Of a stretch of 64,000 nucleotides of DNA, positions 60,446-64,000 are shown piece after piece. The notes below the pieces were generated by a model. That model was not told the origin of the DNA. It worked only from the letters and a program-made list of their open reading frames with translations, and searched no databases. Every line of letters begins with the position of its first letter. The stretch's first letter is position 1. The stretch is from Rhizobium tibeticum. Its GTDB lineage: Bacteria; Pseudomonadota; Alphaproteobacteria; Rhizobiales; Rhizobiaceae. Where the stretch lies: the NCBI RefSeq assembly GCF_900110205.1, contig NZ_FOCV01000015.1, positions 1 through 64,000 on the forward strand. Reading direction: 5' to 3'. A program made the position numbers and the translations under genes.

Positions 60446-61792
60446 TTACCGATTGCCGAGGTGGCCACCACTCGCCCCGATTGCTGCCTCGACATCAATC
60501 GTCGATACCCTCGCCGTCGGCTGGTAGTTGAACCCACCTTGGCGCCCGATGGACTCGATCCCGAACATGCGCAGCTTGGCAATCGCGTTCGCGGCGTTCT
60601 CGGCGGCCCCTTTGCTGTAGATCGGATAGGCATTGTCGAGGACTTGACTACCCTCGAGCTTAAGGTCTCCGGCAAACATCCCGTTGCTACATGCGTGTTC
60701 CCGAAAATCGCCCTCGGCCTCGTCAACATCCCCGACGTGACCGGCAATCACCTCGACTGCAAAATACTCCCGCCCGTTCACGCGGCCGTAGAAATCCGAA
60801 TAGACGGTCAGTCGCTTCCATGCCCCGGAGTGCGAAAAGTTGTAGATGATGGACTGGGTGAAACCGCGCTCGCCCGAGAAGCTAAAGTAGAGCGCAATAA
60901 GGGTGATGGTCTTGAGCACTGGCTGCGACACCATCCCGCAAAGCTTTTCGGCAATGGCAATCGGCACGGTAGAGATAATGCGCTGAGCGGACACGACGCC
61001 GTGCCCCAACGAGAGCTCAAAACCGTTCGGCGTCTTTTCGACGGCGCGCATTCCCGCCGACAGCTGGAAGACAACGCCGTCACGCTCGAGACGACGGGCA
61101 GCTGGCTCGTAAAGCGTGGCAAACCCTTCTTTTGGCCGGGCCATCTGCCGATTTTTCGCCCCTGCCACGCGCCTCCTCTTGAAGGCTCGCCTCGTCAAAT
61201 TGATGACCGATGCGTATTCGCTTATCCATAGCATCCGTTTCCTGGCCAGATCGAGATCGATGTCTTCGGCGGCAAGGCCATAAAAGCGCTTCATATAGGT
61301 CTCCAGGCCCGATCGGTGAAGCAGGTAGCTGCCGATCCAGTAACGCGCAAAATCTCGCGCATTACCCATGCGTCGTTCGAATACCCGGGCAAAGAGCACC
61401 GACGCAAAGATCCGCACCAGCCCTATCGGACCGGCTGCAAGAATGTCGTCACGGATGGAGATAGGATAGGTGGTTATCCTGCCCTGGGGATTGAGACGCC
61501 CCCAGCTCGGATCAATCGGCACGTAATACGGAAGGAGTTCGGGGAAATGTCGAATCAATGGCGAGTCGTCTTGGAAAATGAGGCTTCCAACGTCGAAAGT
61601 ATATCCCTCTGGGGATGTCCAATCCATGTGGTTGCCGCCGGTATGGCCATAGTCGTCGACGACGACCACCCGCTCGCCCCCGTTTGCAAGAATGGAAGCT
61701 GCAACGAGCCCCGAGATCCCCGCGCCGAGAACGATCACATCGAAATGCTGGACTCCGGATACCTGCATCGCCTGACGGCTCGCGTCATCCAT
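60446..61792 (-). CDS. FAD-dependent oxidoreductase, UDP-galactopyranose mutase/protoporphyrinogen oxidase-like
   Basis: A 448-residue flavoprotein. The FAD-binding DVIVLGAGISGLVAASIL and GGNHMDW segments are like those of UGM-type and amine-oxidase-like flavoproteins, and the end retains an FAD-contact region. GGAG precedes the ATG. Such genes in polysaccharide clusters can encode UDP-sugar ring mutases, but a clear UGM signature was not found, so the reaction is open. It is divergent from the HAD-like gene. Confidence 0.7.
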   Translation of the reverse strand: MDDASRQAMQVSGVQHFDVIVLGAGISGLVAASILANGGERVVVVDDYGHTGGNHMDWTSPEGYTFDVGSLIFQDDSPLIRHFPELLPYYVPIDPSWGRLNPQGRITTYPISIRDDILAAGPIGLVRIFASVLFARVFERRMGNARDFARYWIGSYLLHRSGLETYMKRFYGLAAEDIDLDLARKRMLWISEYASVINLTRRAFKRRRVAGAKNRQMARPKEGFATLYEPAARRLERDGVVFQLSAGMRAVEKTPNGFELSLGHGVVSAQRIISTVPIAIAEKLCGMVSQPVLKTITLIALYFSFSGERGFTQSIIYNFSHSGAWKRLTVYSDFYGRVNGREYFAVEVIAGHVGDVDEAEGDFREHACSNGMFAGDLKLEGSQVLDNAYPIYSKGAAENAANAIAKLRMFGIESIGRQGGFNYQPTARVSTIDVEAAIGASGGHLGNR

Positions 61793-61965
61793 CGATTTCG
61801 CTCCATATGCCCTCTTTGCTGCAATGCGATATTATTATCTATTTTCCTGCGAGTCGATGATGCAAAGCAACAAATCTGTAAATTATTCCAAATTTTCAAT
61901 ACTTTCAGCATCATAGACTTACCTGGGAAGAATAATTATCTTTTCTCCTTGCTATAAATCAAACG
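61793..61965. promoter_or_regulatory. AT-rich divergent promoter region
   Basis: 173 bp between the flavoprotein gene (leftward) and the HAD-like gene (rightward), clearly AT-rich (ATTATCTATTTT, AATTATTCCAAATTTTC). Promoters for both directions should lie here; no operator repeat was recognised. Confidence 0.45.
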
Positions 61966-64000
61966 ATGTTGTTACATATCTTTAGGTCCGGCTCGCAGGT
62001 GCAGCATTTTGTCTTCCCGAGTGTCACGCTGTATGCGCCTGCTCTTGAAGACGGCACCAGATTGATCGATGGCAAAGGGTATGCAGTGTTACGGCAAAAC
62101 CTCGATCTTCTTTGCAATCCGTTGAACGGGATTGGCCTGATTTCCACCGACGTGTTCGACACGTTGCTGCTGCGTCATCCGAAATCACAGCGTTCGCGTG
62201 TTATGGAGGGAGAGCAACGCTTCGCACGCCTGTTGAAGCAACGAGGATTCCACGCCAGCGCCGAGGAACTTTATCGCGTGAGGTTGCTCGCCGAGAAGTT
62301 TGCATATCGAGCGTTGAACGTCGGAGGCAGTGCGGGAGAAGTTCGCTTGACGGACATTATCTCGCGGCAGCTGGCAATGCTCGGTCTGCCGCCAGAGCTA
62401 TTGCACCGACGCATCGGCCTTGAGCTAGAGGTCGAGAAGACGTCACTCTCGGCCAACGGCCGGCTGGCGATGGCGTTGCGGCAACAGCGCCAGGCCGGCG
62501 TCCGGGTAATTGCCGTCTCTGACACCGGCCTTGCCACCGACCAGCTCTCAGAATTAATCGCGTACTTTCATGGTCCCGGTCTTATCGATAAAATCTATTC
62601 GAGCGCTGACGTTGGCGCAAGCAAGCGCTCCGGACGACTGTTTTCTGCCGTCCTTGCCGCCGAAAACATGTTCCCCTCGGGCATGCTGCACATCGGGGAT
62701 GACTATATTGCCGATCACGCGGTGCCGCGCAGCATGGGTATCCATACCGTTCATATACCCAAGAGCCCTATCCGGCGATATGCCGCGCGCGCCGATGGTG
62801 CGCGTCGCGAGGCACTCAGAGGCTTGCGTCGTCGGCTTGCGCCTTCCGGTCCCGCATCTTGTGCCATAAGCGACAGGAATTCATTCGGTCGTGAGGTTTT
62901 CGGACCAATCGTGGCGCAGTTTTGCCTCTATATTTGGCTCTACGCAACCCAGGCTCAGGCGCAGGGGGACTGCGCGCTGGCCTTCTGCGCCCGAGGGGGC
63001 ATTGGCATTCGACAAGCATTTGAAGCACTCGTTGCAAGATTGCAGCTGCCTCTCGACATCCGGCGCGAAAACATCCTCGTTTCGAGACTGATTGCGGCAC
63101 GCACTGCACTGGAGAGGCGCCACGGCGCTGTTCTCGACGAGCTTGGGCGGGAATTTGCAAAAAGCAGCTTTGCGCAGGTAGCGCATGCATTGGGCGGGGC
63201 CACATACGAATTGCCGCCCAGCTGGGATGCCACGTTTGCACCGGCGCGCTTCTTCGACATGTTGAGTAGTCCGTCCGGCCAGCCAGTGCTTGAGGACGTT
63301 GTTCGACAAAACCACCTGTTCAAACGCCACCTCGATATGGTCTGCGGCCCCGCGAGGCGTATTATTCTTTGCGACACCGGACTCTATGGAAGCACACAGC
63401 GCCTGTTGGCTGCGGGGCTCCCAGAACGGCATTTCGAGACCATTCAGTTTGCCCGCTGCAACTACAAGGGGTTAAGCGAGGACCATTTTCCTGATGTGAC
63501 CGGACTGATGGTTGAGGCGAAACTCTACAATCCCCTCAGGATCGAGACGGTTGTCCTGCGCTACTGGCACATCGTAGAGAGCCTCTTCGAGCCCGCGATT
63601 GCTTCGGTGCGCCACCTGACGGAGCGCGAAGATGGCACAGTGTCTGGCAATGCCGGTGCGATCGCTCACGATGTCATCGATGCCACGGCAGGCAACCCGC
63701 TGCTTAAAGGTGTCCTGGATTATATCGACCATGTCGAAAGCGGCGCGCAGGTGATGCGGCAAGCCGACGTCGCGTGGATACGACTGAAGCGAGCAATCAC
63801 CAATCCCAGTGCCTTTGACATGGTGGCTCTCGGAGTTGGACCGCGCTCGATCGATTTCGGCCGAGGCGAAAGCATTCACGTGTTGGCGCACACGGATCGG
63901 ACAGGCCTTGCGAAGCGGCTGAAATCGACGAAGTCGCAGCTGTGGCGAGAAGGCGCAATTGCGCGCGATTTTCCTCACATGAAGTCCGCGCTGCTTTCTG
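61966..64000 (+). CDS. HAD-superfamily hydrolase-like protein, incomplete at right edge
   Basis: The frame from ATG 61966 stays open to the window end (678 codons), so the C-terminus is missing. HAD motif I is DVFDT (62-66), motif II is the SDTG segment, and an acidic motif IV appears as HIGDDYIADH near 242-251. This fits large HAD-type proteins (COG5610-like) found in polysaccharide and glycosyltransferase loci. The second half (about 300-678) contains LCDTGLYGSTQRLLAAG and no domain I can name. Its upstream neighbours are glycan genes, suggesting a role there. Confidence 0.7.
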   Translation, partial: MLLHIFRSGSQVQHFVFPSVTLYAPALEDGTRLIDGKGYAVLRQNLDLLCNPLNGIGLISTDVFDTLLLRHPKSQRSRVMEGEQRFARLLKQRGFHASAEELYRVRLLAEKFAYRALNVGGSAGEVRLTDIISRQLAMLGLPPELLHRRIGLELEVEKTSLSANGRLAMALRQQRQAGVRVIAVSDTGLATDQLSELIAYFHGPGLIDKIYSSADVGASKRSGRLFSAVLAAENMFPSGMLHIGDDYIADHAVPRSMGIHTVHIPKSPIRRYAARADGARREALRGLRRRLAPSGPASCAISDRNSFGREVFGPIVAQFCLYIWLYATQAQAQGDCALAFCARGGIGIRQAFEALVARLQLPLDIRRENILVSRLIAARTALERRHGAVLDELGREFAKSSFAQVAHALGGATYELPPSWDATFAPARFFDMLSSPSGQPVLEDVVRQNHLFKRHLDMVCGPARRIILCDTGLYGSTQRLLAAGLPERHFETIQFARCNYKGLSEDHFPDVTGLMVEAKLYNPLRIETVVLRYWHIVESLFEPAIASVRHLTEREDGTVSGNAGAIAHDVIDATAGNPLLKGVLDYIDHVESGAQVMRQADVAWIRLKRAITNPSAFDMVALGVGPRSIDFGRGESIHVLAHTDRTGLAKRLKSTKSQLWREGAIARDFPHMKSALLS

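Noticed and set aside
1..64000. tRNA, rRNA, CRISPR arrays, complete insertion sequences or replication origin
   Set aside because: None was recognised: no cloverleaf or 3' tRNA motif, no spaced repeats of CRISPR type, no transposase-like protein, no repABC or DnaA-box cluster seen.

Overview
The window reads as a piece of an alphaproteobacterial genome, most likely Rhizobiaceae (Rhizobium, Ensifer or Agrobacterium relatives). This rests on the gene families seen (StcD-type N-methylproline demethylase, paired ABC uptake operons each with a LacI-type regulator, a small conserved rhizobial-looking protein) and on GC-rich coding sequence. The mix of catabolic islands, polysaccharide loci and gene remnants suggests an accessory region, possibly of a chromid or megaplasmid. 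Replicon and species cannot be fixed from the sequence alone.

1-10706: an island for betaine-type osmolytes. Leftward: a StcD-like demethylase, a DMSP-lyase-like cupin and the start of etfB. Divergent rightward: TetR regulator, ProC-like reductase, ProXWV-type ABC transporter, a short DUF3422-like stub, a second flavin/Fe-S demethylase-like enzyme and an Ldh_2-family imino-acid reductase. A pair of inverted operator-like elements covers both divergent -35 regions.

11026-18597: a rhamnoside-type operon (GH78 alpha-L-rhamnosidase, CUT1 ABC transporter) with a divergent LacI regulator.

18598-19570: a decayed junction with a lysozyme-like remnant, one small gene and an iolC fragment.

19571-27906: a second carbohydrate operon (three xylose-isomerase-like TIM barrels, a Gfo/Idh/MocA dehydrogenase, a CUT2 ABC transporter) with a divergent LacI regulator. 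Perfect stem-loops sit in several of the intercistronic gaps of the catabolic operons. An SDR remnant and a small secreted protein follow.

28556-44529: a complete-looking, tightly packed leftward alginate-type locus: algD, alg8, alg44-like, algA, algG-like, algI, algJ-like, small helical-repeat protein, algX-like, algF, large Sel1/AlgK-like, algL-like. No AlgE-type outer-membrane barrel is present. The AlgL-like protein lacks the catalytic His, the AlgG-like protein lacks DPHD, and the Alg44-like PilZ region lacks the usual c-di-GMP residues, while polymerase, AlgD and acetyltransferase motifs are intact. This suggests an acetylated mannuronate-like or related uronic-acid polymer. A LuxR-type regulator lies just upstream.

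46304-48098: an exonuclease III pseudogene with an inferred 8-nt deletion and a protein with two HARP-like repeats.

48925-56466: a four-gene translationally coupled unit of three SPFH (HflK/HflC-like) membrane proteins and a CPC-type metal P-type ATPase, with His-rich tails on one SPFH protein and on the ATPase, followed by an MscS channel. This and the alginate-type locus are the best candidates for poorly described systems.

56693-64000: a glycan-modification region: FkbM methyltransferase, GT32-like and GT4 glycosyltransferases, a UGM-like flavoprotein, and a HAD-type protein running off the right end.
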